From Pyropia yezoensis (taxonomy: Eukaryota; Rhodophyta; Bangiophyceae; Bangiales; Bangiaceae): a stretch of DNA of 64,000 nt. Position numbers and translations under genes: made by a program. The DNA lies in NCBI GenBank assembly GCA_009829735.1, contig CM020619.1, positions 31,641,751 to 31,705,750 of the forward strand, read 5' to 3'. Under the pieces are notes generated by a model, which was not told where the DNA came from, ran no database searches, and worked only from the letters and a program-made list of their open reading frames with translations. Below, piece by piece: positions 51,350-63,427 of this stretch; within the stretch, counting starts at the first letter, position 1; each line of letters starts with the position of its first letter.

Positions 51350-54300
51350 GGCAGGCGCTCTCCCCAAGTGTCTTCCCGAACCTCCAACGGCAGGGTACTT
51401 CTACCCGTTCTCCCCTTGCGTGCCGGGAGAAAGGACGGCGGTTACCTGCTCAACCGGTAGCCGCCTGGACACCCTGTTTGTTCAAGGGGACCTTGCTCGT
51501 CCTGCGTAAGGAAAACCTCAAGATTAATGCTCGTATGCGTGTGGGGGATAGCCTTCCCCAAGCTGTTACGCCGGTGGTTGACACGGGAGCCGGACCAAGC
51601 GTCATCACTCAGAACCTGTTACCTCCGGGCTGGCGTCGACATGCCTGGAGAGCGCCTACCAAAACACACATTGTCGACGCATCAGGTCAAACCCTACGAC
51701 CGCTGGGCCGCCTTCCCGTCGCCATCTATGTCAACAATGAACCAATGCTTTTTCCCTTTCTAGTAGTCAAGACCCTATCAGTCCCCCTTATCCTAGGCTG
51801 GGACTTCCAGAAGCAGCATGTCAAGAGCATCCTAACCGGAGAAGGGAAGGTCCAGTTCAACCATGGGTTTGTGTCACCGGTATTGGAGCATCTGGACGCC
51901 AAGGTTCGTGTAGCCAAGGGCAAGAGGGAACGCATCCCACCCTCTACCTTGACTCTCTTCAAACCGGTGCTCCTACCCCTCGCTCGGGGACCAAGGTTCA
52001 AGTAACGACCCGGATTGCAGGTCAATGCCTGATCTACGGACGTAAGGAATTTCTGGCGAAACACCGGTTATACTTGGCCCACGGACATCACAAGAAGGTA
52101 GAAAGGCACACCCCGTTCTCGGTGCTGATCGTCAACGTGAGCCGGAAGCCAATAACCCTCGCCAAGGGCACCCGAGTTGGTACAGCAGAGCCTTACCGGG
52201 GGTCCGCTCGTGCTATGAGCAAGGAAGACCTCTTGAACCTGCAACAAGAGCTGGCATCCAACTTGACGGCCTTAGACGTACCTCCGAAACAAGAGCAGGC
52301 TGGCTGCGCTACTCCGAAGCCCGAACAAGCACAACCCGGGATGCCAAAAGTCAAACAAGAAAATGTCCCTCCCGACTTGAAGGAGGCACTGGAGAAGCTT
52401 CTCCAGGAATATCGGCACCTGTGGTCGGGAGAGCTGGGCAAGATGGACGCCACTCTACACCGGATTCAACTCAAGCCGGAAGCTAAGCCAGTACACCTGC
52501 AACCATACCGGGCTGGACCTCATCGCCGGGATGAGATTGAGAAGCAGGTAACAAGATGCTCAAGATGGATGTTATCGAGCCGTCTGATGGCGAGTGGGCC
52601 TTCCGGTGGTAGTCGTCCCGAAACCTGGAGGTCACTTCCGTTTCTGCGTTGACTACAGGTGCCTGAACGAGATGACAGTCAAGGATGTAAACCAGATACC
52701 CCGGATGACCGATTGCATCGACTTGGACGATTGCATCGACTTTCTTGGTGATGGCCCTCTTCTCAACGCTGGATTGTAATGCCGGTTACTGGCAGATCCC
52801 TCTGGCTGACGAGGACAAGGACAAGACCACCTTCACGTGCCACCTGGGACTATTCCGGTGCAAGCGTCTTCCTTTTGGTCTCACCAATGCTCCGGCCACC
52901 TTCCAAAGAGCCATCGACATCATCCTGTCGGGGCTAAGGTGGAGAACATGTTTGGTCTACCTTGACGACATTATCGTTTTCTCCAAGACCCCAGCGGAAC
53001 ACCTGGAACACCTTCGGGAGGTCCTGGCCCTCCTGTCCAAGGCAGGAGTTACTTCTCAAGGCGAGAAGTGCCACCTGTTTGAGACTGAGGTGGAGTACCT
53101 GGGGCACGTGCTGAGTCCGGGGGAGCTCCGAGTCAATGAGAAGAACATCAAGGCCCTCCGGCATGCACGGCAACCTAAACCCAGACGGAACTCAAGAGCT
53201 TCCTGGGTATGTGCAAACGTCTACCGCCGGTTCGTACGGGACTATGCTCTGATTGCCCGGTCATTGACCAAGCATACCAGCAAGAAGCTTCCCGCACAAC
53301 TCCCGGTGTTCGACGAGAAGCAGACCGCTGCCTTCGAAGAGCTCAAGAAGCGCCTGACCACAACTCCAGTACTGGCGTTACCCAAGCGGGAGGGCCAGTT
53401 TGTCCTGGAGACTGATGCCTGTGGCGCCCAGGTGGGGTGCTCACTACTCCAGCAGCAGCCTGATGGGCTCTTCCTCCCGATAGGCTACTACAGTCGCGTC
53501 CTGACTCCAGCCGAGAAGAGTCATTCCACGACGGAGCGCGAATGCTTGGCGGTCGTCTGGGCATGCTTCCTGTTACGCCTATATCTTGAAGGACAAGAGT
53601 TCCTCATCCCTACGGATCACGCCAGCCTAAGGTGGCTGCTATGCATGGACAGCAGCCAACGAAGGGTCGCCCGGTGGCGCTTACGCCTTTCGGAGTTCAA
53701 GTACAAGGTGTGCACCAGAGCAGGGAGGGAGCACCACTGCGCCGACACCATGTCCCGGCTGGAGACTCCTGCAGCCGACACCGGTCCTATTCCGGAGGAA
53801 ATACCTTGCTTCATCCTCCCGAATGTTGGACGTGGCTGGCATGCTCCCCTGTATTAGACACCTGAAGCTCATCAACCGGTGACCATTCACCGGATGCTGG
53901 AGGCACAACTGACGGATCCTCAATGCTTGGAGCTTCGCCACCAAATGGACTTGAACCGGAACAGTCGCTTCTCCGAGTCTACAGATGGACTTCTGATACG
54001 GGTGTCACCCTTCGATGGGGCAACTCAAGTCTACGTGCCCCGAAGTCTGCGAGCTGACATCCTACGCCTGGAGCACTCGTCTCCCCAGGCCGGACATCCT
54101 GGCATCAATCGGATGTATGCTTCAATGCGACGACACTACTACTGGGAAACCATGGCCAGTGACGTCCATAAGCACCTTGAGGCTTGTGTCTCCTGTGCAA
54201 GAAACCGGGTGTCCCAGAGGAAGAAGACTTCTAAGCTACGCCTATTCCCGGCGGCGGAGCCCTTTGCAAGCTTAAGCATGGACAGCCTGGGGCCCCTACC

Positions 54301-54900
54301 TGAAACATCCAGTGGCAACATATACCTGCTCATCATTTGTGACCGGTTCTCCAAGCTCACTGGAGCGAACCCGCTGAGGACCATTACGGCCCTGGATGTC
54401 ACGTCAGCCTTCTGCGAGTACTGGATAGCTGCCTACGGCCCCCCAGACTCCGTCTTAACAGACAATGGCCCCCAGTTTGCATCCCTGTTCTTCCAAGGAG
54501 TCTGTGACCTGATGGGCATCAAGAACTTGTTCACCACGACGTATCACCCACAAACGAACGGCCAGTGGAACGCTTCAACCGGACCCTTGTGGACATGCTA
54601 CGGCACTACGTGAAGGAGCACCAAGAAGACTGGGATGAGCTCCTGGCTGTCCTCACTCTAGCCTACAACTCCCGAGTTCACCGGACAACGGGGGTCGCTC
54701 CACTCGACTTTGTCACCCCAAGGCGGCTGACCAACTTCTCCCTGGAAAGAATACCAGACGGTCTCCAGCCTGCACTGAAGTCAGGTCCCAAGGCAAAGGA
54801 TGAGCTCCTGGAACAACTGAAGCTCCTGCTCCCAAGAGTGAAGGAGTCAATCTCAAAGACCCAGGAACGATACAAGCGGACTATGACAAGGGTGTCCAGG
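51343..54900 (+). pseudogene. pol: Pol of A3, many frameshifts and a nonsense codon
   Basis: Protease DTGAG to about 51975, where the frame breaks (ACCCCTCGCTCGGGG). A second block runs 52074 to 52550. The RT start is damaged: a base is lost near 52548 and another near 52605, and GATTGCATCGACTT occurs twice at 52709-52742. Then YLDD, RNase H and further breaks near 53055 and 53175-53215; a GAG to TAG stop at 53855-53857; HHCC finger and integrase core, with a lost G near 54565 (GGCCAGTGGAA). It ends in the gap. These are scattered through the gene and not only at base runs, so this is genuine decay. Confidence 0.92.
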
Positions 54901-55400
54901 NNNNNNNNNNNNNNNNNNNNNNNNNNNNNNNNNNNNNNNNNNNNNNNNNNNNNNNNNNNNNNNNNNNNNNNNNNNNNNNNNNNNNNNNNNNNNNNNNNNN
55001 NNNNNNNNNNNNNNNNNNNNNNNNNNNNNNNNNNNNNNNNNNNNNNNNNNNNNNNNNNNNNNNNNNNNNNNNNNNNNNNNNNNNNNNNNNNNNNNNNNNN
55101 NNNNNNNNNNNNNNNNNNNNNNNNNNNNNNNNNNNNNNNNNNNNNNNNNNNNNNNNNNNNNNNNNNNNNNNNNNNNNNNNNNNNNNNNNNNNNNNNNNNN
55201 NNNNNNNNNNNNNNNNNNNNNNNNNNNNNNNNNNNNNNNNNNNNNNNNNNNNNNNNNNNNNNNNNNNNNNNNNNNNNNNNNNNNNNNNNNNNNNNNNNNN
55301 NNNNNNNNNNNNNNNNNNNNNNNNNNNNNNNNNNNNNNNNNNNNNNNNNNNNNNNNNNNNNNNNNNNNNNNNNNNNNNNNNNNNNNNNNNNNNNNNNNNN
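54901..55400. other. Assembly gap (500 N)
   Basis: Exactly 500 N between A3 integrase (+) and C gag (+); no link between the flanks can be seen. Confidence 0.98.
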
Positions 55401-56425
55401 TCCACAACAAGTCGGTGGCGTATGGTCCTGACCAGGCCCGAGCTATGGGCCGTGCCAAGAAGAATGCACTTCATTCTTTTGGGCACAGAGCGGAGTGGGA
55501 TGGAACTCCCCCCTCCTTGTCTTTGAGTTCCTACGTCGTTTCACAAAAGCCTGTGACGACAATGCCATAAGTGAAGGCATGGCTTTTTACATGCTACAGG
55601 AGTTTACGAAGGGAGACCTGCGGACAGAACTTATGTCCGTCATGCCCAGCTCCTCAAGTGGAGGCGCTGGGGAGGTGACGTCCTATTTGGAGCTCGTCAA
55701 CTGGTTGTTGAGGGCCATGGTTGATGAAGCGGCGTTGGCTTCTCAAGTCGAGGAGTTTACGCAAGCCCATCAGGAAGAGGCGGAGGACGAGTTGTCCTTT
55801 GCGGAGCGAGTCCGTAAGCTCAACAATCTTTGTGGGTTTCTTCATCCACAGCTGTGGTGAAGAGTCGGTTTGTGGAAGGACTCCACTGGTCAGTCCGGAT
55901 GGAGACCCGGGAGCATAACACTGCCCGGGCGACCCTGGCCGAGTTGGCTAGGTTCGCCTACCGCAGAGGCGAGGCCTACCGCAAGTTGCGGGAAGAACAA
56001 CGCCAGGAGCGTCAGGCCGAGTTGGCCAAGGAACGGGAAGAGGCGCGCCAGGCCAGAGAGTTGCGAGAGGCACGCCGAATCCGCAAGGAGAGGGTGGTAG
56101 CTGCCGTGGGAACTTCCCAAGGTACCTCGTCGTCTTCCCCAGTTGGAAGACCCCTCCGGGAACTGATCATCGGTGTTGGAACTGCAACTCCGATGGTCAC
56201 TGGGCATATGATTGCCCCAAGTTGAGTAAACGCATCCAACAGCTTGTTAGGAATGCGAGTAAGAAGTCGGCTACGAACGAAGTGCGTTCACGCCGCGAGG
56301 GTGGGTCTCGACCAGTGGTGGCGGTCGCCACACCCTCGACGGAGGGGGCGGACACGTCGTCCTCGGACTCGTCGTCGTCCCCTTCGCCCTCAGATTCGGA
56401 CGCCAAGTCGGCGGGAAACGAATGA
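55401..56425 (+). CDS. gag: Gag of element C (5' part in gap, indels)
   Basis: Begins inside the capsid-like domain: ARAMGRAKKNALHSF and FLRRFTKACDDNAISEGM correspond to AKKMASLNRRM and FLRRFVKACNDNDVSEGK of A. Two frame changes lie near 55840 and 56155. Between them is a long charged stretch of Arg, Glu and Ala (about 55960-56095) that looks like a continuous helix or coiled coil. A knuckle CWNCNSDGHWAYDC (CX2CX4HX4C), a Ser/Asp-rich tail and the GNE-stop follow. Indels sit near runs of one base close to the contig start and may be errors. Confidence 0.88.
56413..56419 (+). promoter_or_regulatory. Putative -1 frameshift heptamer, C gag/pol
   Basis: GCG GGA AAC GAA TGA: same heptamer and spacing as A and D with different spacer and stop codons, which suggests that the heptamer itself is under selection. 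Confidence 0.78.
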
Positions 56426-59400
56426 CCGTTGGGGCTGGTCGTCCGAAGCTCACAACGGCAGCCTCGGCCAAGTGGGCCAGGAGGACGAACCAACCGTGTC
56501 GGATACTGCGGCGACCTAAGGGAGTCCGCCCACCTCGGGTGGGACTTCCAAGAACGTAAACCCACGTCGGGTCATCGCGGTGCTGACGGGTGAGAACTTC
56601 CAGGTGGCTGGACGGGTGCAACTTGCCCCCGGCCGCGCCTGTTGTGCCCGTATCGTACTTGATACCGGGTCAGGAGCCTCCTTGATACGCAAGTCGCTAT
56701 TACCAAAGGGGATGAGGCTCCAACGCTGGAAGTCTAAAGCTGACCATCTGATCGATATCAATGGTGGGGTACTTCCCATCGTTGGTGCCGTGACCCTACC
56801 AACTCGGTTGGGGACCCATGAGGTCGACGTGACCTATGGTGTAGTTGAGAATATATCGGTACCCCTGCTTCTGGGTACCCCTTATGTCGTAACACAAGTG
56901 CCTTTGATTTGTGGCCCTGAGTACTGGGTCAAGTTGATGAATGGGGAGACTATCCCCATCCTTGGTAAGGGAAAGTCTGTGGCTCCTGTGACAGTTTCAC
57001 AGTCGAAGCCTGTTTGTTCTGTGAGGGAAGGGTTTACTGCTACTCTGCGTTTAGCCCGTAAAGTCACGTTGCCCCCAACTCGGTGGCGCACGTGGATGTT
57101 GTAACTGATTATGCGGGGAACGGGTTGGTGCACCCTAACCCCCGTCTTGCTCGCAAGCACCAAGTGCATGTTGCCCTTGGCACGATGGACTCCAAAGCCG
57201 GAGTCCCGTGGAGGATCCAGGTGATGAACCTGAGCTCGTCGCCCAAGTTCTTCAAGTCGGGGGCCAAGTTCGGCTATATCGACCAACACGAGGGACCGGT
57301 AGTAGCGGTCACCCTCAGCGCGGGCGCAAGTAGCGACCCGAAGTCCGGAAAGGAGAAGCATCAAGCCAAGTCGGCCGCCTCTCCTCGGCCCCAGGTAAAC
57401 ATGGAGGGTGTTCCACCCAGGTTGAGGGTTCAAGTTGAACGCCTCTTGGACCAATATCACAAGTTGTGGGATGGTCAATTGGGACTCATGAGAGCTACCC
57501 AACACCGGATCGAGTTGAAACCCGGTGCGCCCCTATACGCCAACAACCGTATAGGGGGGGACCCCGTTCAAGGGCCCTCGTTAAGGAGCAAGTTGCTCGC
57601 ATGGAGGCCCTCGATGTGATCGAGGCCAGCAACGCCGAGTGGGCGAGTCCGGTGGTGATCGTCCCCCAAAGTTGATGGGACCCCCCGGTTCTGTATCGAC
57701 TACCGTAAGCTCAACGAGAGCACGGTGAAGGATAGTTATCCCCTACCTCGGATGGATGACTGTCTGGACTCTCTGGGGGAGGCAAACGTGTTCTCTACCC
57801 TGGACTGTAACGCGGGGTACTGGCAAATTCCCATTGCCCCGGAGGACAGGCATAAAACTACCTTTACCTGTCACTGTGGTACCTACCAGTGCAAGCGTCT
57901 ACCGTTTGGCCTGTGTAACGCGCCGGCAACTTTCCAGCGCGCTATGGACATGATTCTGGCCGGAGTACGGTGGCAGATCTGTCTCGTGTACCTAGACGAT
58001 ATCATTGTGTTCTCCCGAAGTCCGGAGGAACACATTGGCCATCTTGGCCAGGTGTTCAAGCTACTTGCTGACGCCGGAGTGTCACTGAAGGCGAGTAAGT
58101 GCCACCTCTTCACTCAAGAGGTGGAGTACTTGGGACATGTTGTCCGTCCGGGGCGTCTCAGTGTCAACGAGAAAAACTTGAGGGCCATCCGCAAGGCTCA
58201 GTACCCCCGGACCCAGACCCAGATGAGGAGCTTCCTCGGGATGTGTAACGTGTACCGACGTTTCACTAAGGGCTTCGCCAAAGTGGCGAAGCCGTTGAAT
58301 GAGTTAGTGAGCTCAACGCTACCGAAGAACCTGCCTCCCCCAAGTCGGGTGGAGCAGGAATCCTTTGAGACTCTTCGGGACCTTCTGCTGAAGCCCCCTA
58401 TCCTGGCTATTCCCAGGTTGGGAGGCCACTACATCCTGGATGTGGACGCTAGCTACGACCAACTTGGTTGTGTGTTGCTTCAGCAACAGCCGGACAAGGA
58501 GTACTTGCCGGTGGGATACTTCAGCAAGGGGCTAAACTCGGCCGAGAAGAACTACGGAGTCACCGAGTTGGAAGGACTCGCAGTGGTATGGGCGGTGACG
58601 TCACTTCGTCACTACCTAGAGGGTGAGAAGTTCCTCATCCGCTGTGACCACCGCGCGTTGCAGTTCATCTTCAAGACGGACTGTACGAACACTCGTCTCA
58701 ACCGGTGGAGGGTGCGACTTGCACCCTTCAACTTTGATATTGAGTACCGACCTGGCAGGCAACATGCCCTTGCCGACGGCCTCTCTCGGGTACCTACCGA
58801 GGGACTGGACACCACCCCAGTCGATGAGGACATCCCCATCGTGGGGGTAGTCACGCGCTCGGGTCAGGCGTTGAATCCCGAGGCGCCAGGGAACAAGAAG
58901 TACTTGCCCCTGTCCCTGGACGAAGTAGTGAAGGCCCAGGCCGAGGATCCCTTCTGCAAGTCGCAGAGGGATACCCTGGATACAGTGGCGGAGACGCGGT
59001 TCTTCCTGGGAAACGATGGCCTCCTCATGAGGAGGGGGGTATTCCAGGGGACCGAACAACTTGTCGTCCCCGCATCCCTCAAGGACAGTATCCTTGAGAG
59101 GGAGCATAACGCTCCCACGGGTGGACACCTGGGGTCTAGTAAACTGTACCAGACCCTGAGGACCAGGTACTACTGGCCGTCCATGGTGGTGGACATCTAC
59201 AGTTGGGTGGCTGCCTGCACAAGTTGTGCACAGAACCGTCTGATGGAACGGCGGCCTACTACGGCTATGCTATTGTTCCCGGCCAAGGAGCCCTTCGCCG
59301 CGTTGGCGATGGACATCCTTGGGCCACTGCCAGTGACCGAGGAGGGCAACCAGTACCTCCTGGTCATCTGTGACCGCTTCACGAAACTTACGCGAGCGAT

Positions 59401-60403
59401 CCCACTGGCAGAGATCACGGCCATGTCGGTCGTGTCAGCCTTCCTAGATCACTGGGTTGCCGCGTATGGCATTCCGGATAGTACACTATCGGACAATGGA
59501 CCGCAATTTGCGTCTGTACTGTTTCAAGGAGTGCTGGATATGTTGGGGGTTAAGGCAAACTATGCCACCCCCTACCACCCACAAACTAATGGGCAGGTGG
59601 AGCGCTTCAACAAAACTATTGTTAGGCAGCTGCGCCATTATGTGAGTGAGCACGTGAAGACGTGGGACCAATACATTTCTATTCTGACCACTGCCTACAA
59701 TTCGCAGGTTCACTCATCTACCGGGGAAGTACCCCTCGCTTTTGTGACCCCCCGTCGCGTGCGGTCTATTGCCGTGCGGCGGCCGCTCCCAACTAGGGAG
59801 GATGGTGGCAGTACGCCCACTCCTACTGAGAGTAAGGCGGAGTTCGCTGCTAGGCTTGAAAACCTCATCCCTAAAGTCAGGGCTGAGATGGACAAAGCAC
59901 AAAAGCGCTACAAGCGTACCTTTGACAAAAAGGTGCGCAACGCCAAGCATGTCCCCGAGCAGGGTGACTGGGTATTGGTCCACTCACACACCCCAACTGG
60001 GGGAAAGTTGGTGTTCCAGACGAAGGGGCCGTACCAGGTCCTTCGTACTGATGGGCGGCGCTTCACCATCGAAAGTGACGATGGGGTCCGCACAGTGAAC
60101 GGACAGGACGTGGTCAAAGTTGCACCACCGCCTGCAGGCGACCCAGCTTGGGCGCGTGCTTTGAAAACGTGGCGCCTGCCCTCGCTGCCTGCAGCCAAAC
60201 AGGGCCCGCAGGAGTACGTGTTCGACAAGTTCATCGACCACGGCTGGGATGAGGATACTGACCGCCTCATGTTGAGGGTGCGTTGGTTTGGCTACAAAGC
60301 CAAGGATGATACGTGGGAGTATGTGGAGGACCTTCCTGCTGAGAAGGTCCGGGCGTACTGTGCCCGGAACGAGATAGACCCTAACAGCCCTCCCTCAACG
60401 TGA
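56419..60403 (+). CDS. pol: Pol of element C (four indels in its first 1.3 kb)
   Basis: The -1 frame from gag runs to 56557 and then needs one base change to join the protease frame (VLDTGSGASLI). Further breaks are at 57080 (C run), about 57535 (C run) and 57665 (one C too many), all at runs of one base. From 57725 one frame of 892 aa holds the RT core ([16 protein letters not shown] at 57989-58000), RNase H (ILDVDAS), HHCC finger (HNAPTGGHLG, CTSC), integrase (AMDILGP, LSDNGPQF, NGQVERFN) and a chromodomain at about 60210-60350 (KFIDHGW, LRVRWFGY, DDTWEY). The gene is likely functional if the indels are errors. Confidence 0.93.
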
Positions 60404-60514
60404 GGGAAGGCCGAGCAACAGTGCCAAGAGAGTGCTTCAAGTCGAAGTGGTACGCAGAGTGGCTTTAAACTACAGCCCTAACCCTCACACTCTCACAACA
60501 AAGGCAGCTGCCAA

Positions 60515-62458
60515 CTAGGCACGCATGCTAGACTCTCCCACTCCACGGCCCTCGCCCTCACGTGGAGGCGAGCGGCGAGACCCACGCCGATAACGGTCTC
60601 CACTCGTTGGAAGGGGCGGCGGCTCCAAGTCGGAACCGTCGCGCCCCTCACGGTCGCGCAAGTGGCGCCGACCGTGGCTACTCTTCTGCCTGGTCTTGCG
60701 CGCAAGTTTGCGACGCAGACGCTGGACAGACTCCGTCTCCGATGGGGTAGAGGACTCCGAGACGGAGTAAGACAACTCGTCTTCCGACACGGAGGGAAAG
60801 CGCCGCGAGTGACGGCGACGACGGCGAGGAGGCGAGTATGCCCGGCTCGCACGACGCTTGCCACGCCCAAGTGGGGTTGGCTGGGGCATAATAGCCCCAA
60901 TGCGAGCCAACTCGGCCGTCATAAACTCCGCCACCGACTCGCAACTCGCGGTCGCCACTGCAGTACGAACGCGCTCCTCAAGTTGAGGAGTCTCGGAACT
61001 TTGGAGGGTTGCGGTCGACGCGGCCAACCAGGAAATGGTGCGCACCAACGTGGTGATCATCATCTCTGAGGTTAGAGGCGTGGGCGGTAACACCAACTTG
61101 GGGTATACCGTCAGGAGGGTGGCCCCCAAGTTGGGAGACACCGGTGTGGATGACTCTACGGCCACGCTGATCGGGATGTTCCCGTGAGGCTGGAAAGGAA
61201 CAGGAGGAAGCGGAGGGGCACGCCGAGGTGGCGGTACCCGGGTGTAACTGCGACCCCGACTTGGGGCCCCCGCAGTAGGTTGAGTCATATGGTCATCATA
61301 TGAGGGCACAGCCATAACTATGGGCTTGTCCGGGGGTGGCGCAGTGTGACGATCCACCCCCGGGGCATACGGGTAGTCCCCGATGCCCAACCCCTCTCGT
61401 AGGACCACACGGCCGTCGTGAAGTTCACGAGCGACCCACACGAACTGGCGAAGTGCGCCATCGTCCTTGGGCCCCCGAGTGGGGCGGCGCAACTTGTGCT
61501 CAATGCTCTCCCACTCGATAAACTTGTGGAGGCGGAGCATCTCCTCAAGTAGAGTGAGTTGTCCTGACGAGCACCCCTCAGCAACTAGCTGAGGGGTGAG
61601 CTGTTCCAAACCCTGGATGAGCCGGAGGGGGAGATGCCAGAGCATCCCCCGCCGCTGAACACATGACACCCAGGTCGACATGACCTCGAGGAGCCACTGG
61701 GTGGCCAACATGGCCCACACCAGATGATCAGGGCCAGCCGTCAACATGACGGAGCCGAAGTGGTCAAGCAACCGTGGCAACAATGCCGGGAACCCGTAGG
61801 GGACCTCAACTTGAGGCCACCACTCGGGCTTCTTCGGGTAGTATTGCTCCTTACTGGCAGCAGACTGCTGAGGAAACTCAAGTTGAGCCGAGGTCACCAA
61901 GTAGGGACCTCGCCGGAAGTCCTTCTCCATCCGCACATCAAAGTGATGAGTGTGCGGATCGGCCTCGTGAAGGTACGGGGGGCGAGTTGCCACCGCGTCC
62001 CAAGTGAAGGTCGGCAAGTCGCCGGGACCCGGGATAGTTCCCCCGCGGTCCACCATGGCCTTGGCCCGCTGCACGTCCTCGACCTCCTCGTCGTCCAGGA
62101 AGGCAAACTGGTCCGTCCTGAAGCCGGCAGGGAACCCGACCCTACGGGGATACTTCTCCCGTAGGCGGTCCCATACCCGACCCATCGCTGCGCCGAGTCG
62201 GCCACAGCGAAGAACAGTCAACCCCTCCTCATACAGAGGCCAAGCGGGGTAAAACCACCGCCCCAAGGCCTCACGCGGGACAACTTGTCCCGCCTCCGGG
62301 GGAGATCCTGCCGTCAACCCAAAGCCGGGTGACGCGGGAGTCCCACCCCCCGGAGCGATCGCGGAGCCCCCGCCGGAAGTCCCGGCAGGCGCTGCACCGT
62401 AGGAGGTGTCCTCCATACGCTCATCGAGAGAGTCCGTCTCCACTCCCGGAGTCGCCAT
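60515..62458 (-). CDS. Antisense ORF (aORF) of C, about 647 aa, unknown function
   Basis: Opposite strand to C pol, convergent, stops 111 bp apart. I chose the ATG at 62456-62458 (MATPGVETD); the open frame runs 57 codons further. After a Gly/Pro/Ala-rich start come the shared motifs: YYPK (206-209), VEVPYGF (217-223), QWLLEV (254-259), LWHLP (273-277), matching YYPK, VEIPVGF, HWLHEV and LWFLP of A2. A Pro-rich linker follows, then a helical stretch, then a long Arg/Ser-rich tail (RRRRRHSRR, SVSESSTPSETES) that resembles RS domains and may bind RNA (inference). No signal peptide or membrane span seen. The open frame across almost 2 kb, in a strand opposite to an element, argues for coding selection. 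Confidence 0.85.
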   Translation of the reverse strand: MATPGVETDSLDERMEDTSYGAAPAGTSGGGSAIAPGGGTPASPGFGLTAGSPPEAGQVVPREALGRWFYPAWPLYEEGLTVLRCGRLGAAMGRVWDRLREKYPRRVGFPAGFRTDQFAFLDDEEVEDVQRAKAMVDRGGTIPGPGDLPTFTWDAVATRPPYLHEADPHTHHFDVRMEKDFRRGPYLVTSAQLEFPQQSAASKEQYYPKKPEWWPQVEVPYGFPALLPRLLDHFGSVMLTAGPDHLVWAMLATQWLLEVMSTWVSCVQRRGMLWHLPLRLIQGLEQLTPQLVAEGCSSGQLTLLEEMLRLHKFIEWESIEHKLRRPTRGPKDDGALRQFVWVARELHDGRVVLREGLGIGDYPYAPGVDRHTAPPPDKPIVMAVPSYDDHMTQPTAGAPSRGRSYTRVPPPRRAPPLPPVPFQPHGNIPISVAVESSTPVSPNLGATLLTVYPKLVLPPTPLTSEMMITTLVRTISWLAASTATLQSSETPQLEERVRTAVATASCESVAEFMTAELARIGAIMPQPTPLGRGKRRASRAYSPPRRRRRHSRRFPSVSEDELSYSVSESSTPSETESVQRLRRKLARKTRQKSSHGRRHLRDREGRDGSDLEPPPLPTSGDRYRRGSRRSPPREGEGRGVGESSMRA

Positions 62459-62788
62459 GGCTCTCCCCAAGTTGGGGAGAGACGTCCTGGCTATCGCGGC
62501 ACGAGACCCGCCTCGAGTTGAGGGGGACTCGGATCGTGGGTAAACGGGTGGCCTCCCCAGCGTGGGGTGGCCCCGTGTAAGGTGAAGGAGAAGTGGTGGT
62601 GGTGGTGAGGTGTGAACCGAGGAGAGCAAGCTGCCAAGTGGGCAAGCTTGAGGAGAGGGGCGGCCAACGTGACCGCCTCCACATCCGCGTTACGTACTCA
62701 AGGGGGGACAGCAAGTCGCGTCCCCCCCCCAACGCCGAGACGTGCGTTTACGCACCCCCTCACAGGGCCGACCGGGTCGGTCGGAACT

Positions 62789-62801
62789 GAGGAGAGGGGA
62801 G
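62789..62801 (+). promoter_or_regulatory. Polypurine tract of C
   Basis: GAGGAGAGGGGAG directly before the 3' LTR. Confidence 0.78.
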
Positions 62802-63269
62802 TGTGGCAGTATTGACCCCCAGGTAGGGGGCAACACGTGCCATGCAAGGGGCGGCAGGCCACTAGCCTGATCCGTTCCTCCCCCTGCATTTGGGTCCATA
62901 TTCCCTAAGTTCGGGATAGTTAGCTTAGTAGTAAATCCAACTTGGATTTGAGGGTTTTCTGCATTTATCGTCTTGAATTTTCGTGTGGCCCGGTGGGCAG
63001 GTGCTGGGGTGGGAGATTCTGAGTGGCGAGATTCTGAGTGGACCCTGGGGGGATAAGGGGAGGGACAGCGGGGCTTGGCCCTGCGTCCCCGTCCCGACCA
63101 AGAAACTGTTGGACCACACACCATCTTCTTGTTTGTCCGTGGGGGGATTGCCCCACAACAGGGATAGAGTGTGTGCGACTTGCACTTCTTCCGGTTCCCC
63201 CGACACGGGAGGCAGCCCTCGCACACCGCCCCAACTTGGGTACTGTGTGTGCGAGTGGTTTTTGCCACA
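62802..63269 (+). repeat. 3' LTR of C (468 bp)
   Basis: TGTGGCA at the start and TGCCACA at the end form a 7-bp inverted terminal repeat. The 5 bp after it, GTAAC, occur in uninterrupted D leader (GAGAGTAACAGTAG near 49715), which fixes the insertion site. The 5' LTR and primer site of C are in or beyond the gap. Confidence 0.88.
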
Positions 63270-63427
63270 GTAACAGTAGATCACAGACACAGGTAAAAGT
63301 TCAACACAATCGATCAGGTCGCGACACCACGAGTACAAGAAAAGGACCGGATCCCTATCCGTGTGCCAGGGCCGAAGACGGCGTCACCACAAGGGTGACG
63401 GAAACCCGTCCCCTGCTGCTCCACCAA
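63270..63427 (-). mobile_element. D2 leader with primer-binding site
   Basis: Matches D 49718-49876 with some substitutions. The primer site, TGGTGGAGCAGCAGGGG on the minus strand, is 63410-63426. The leader is cut at GTAAC (63270-63274) by the C insertion; D2 gag is not in the window. Confidence 0.88.

Larger units (their letters stand above)
55401..63269 (+). mobile_element. Ty3/gypsy chromovirus C, 5' end in gap, inserted into D2
   Basis: Plus-strand element from mid-gag to the 3' LTR: gag, pol, antisense gene, polypurine tract, LTR. It interrupts the leader of a minus-strand D copy. The non-coding interval 62459-62788 between the antisense ATG and the polypurine tract has no further feature that I recognise. 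Confidence 0.9.
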
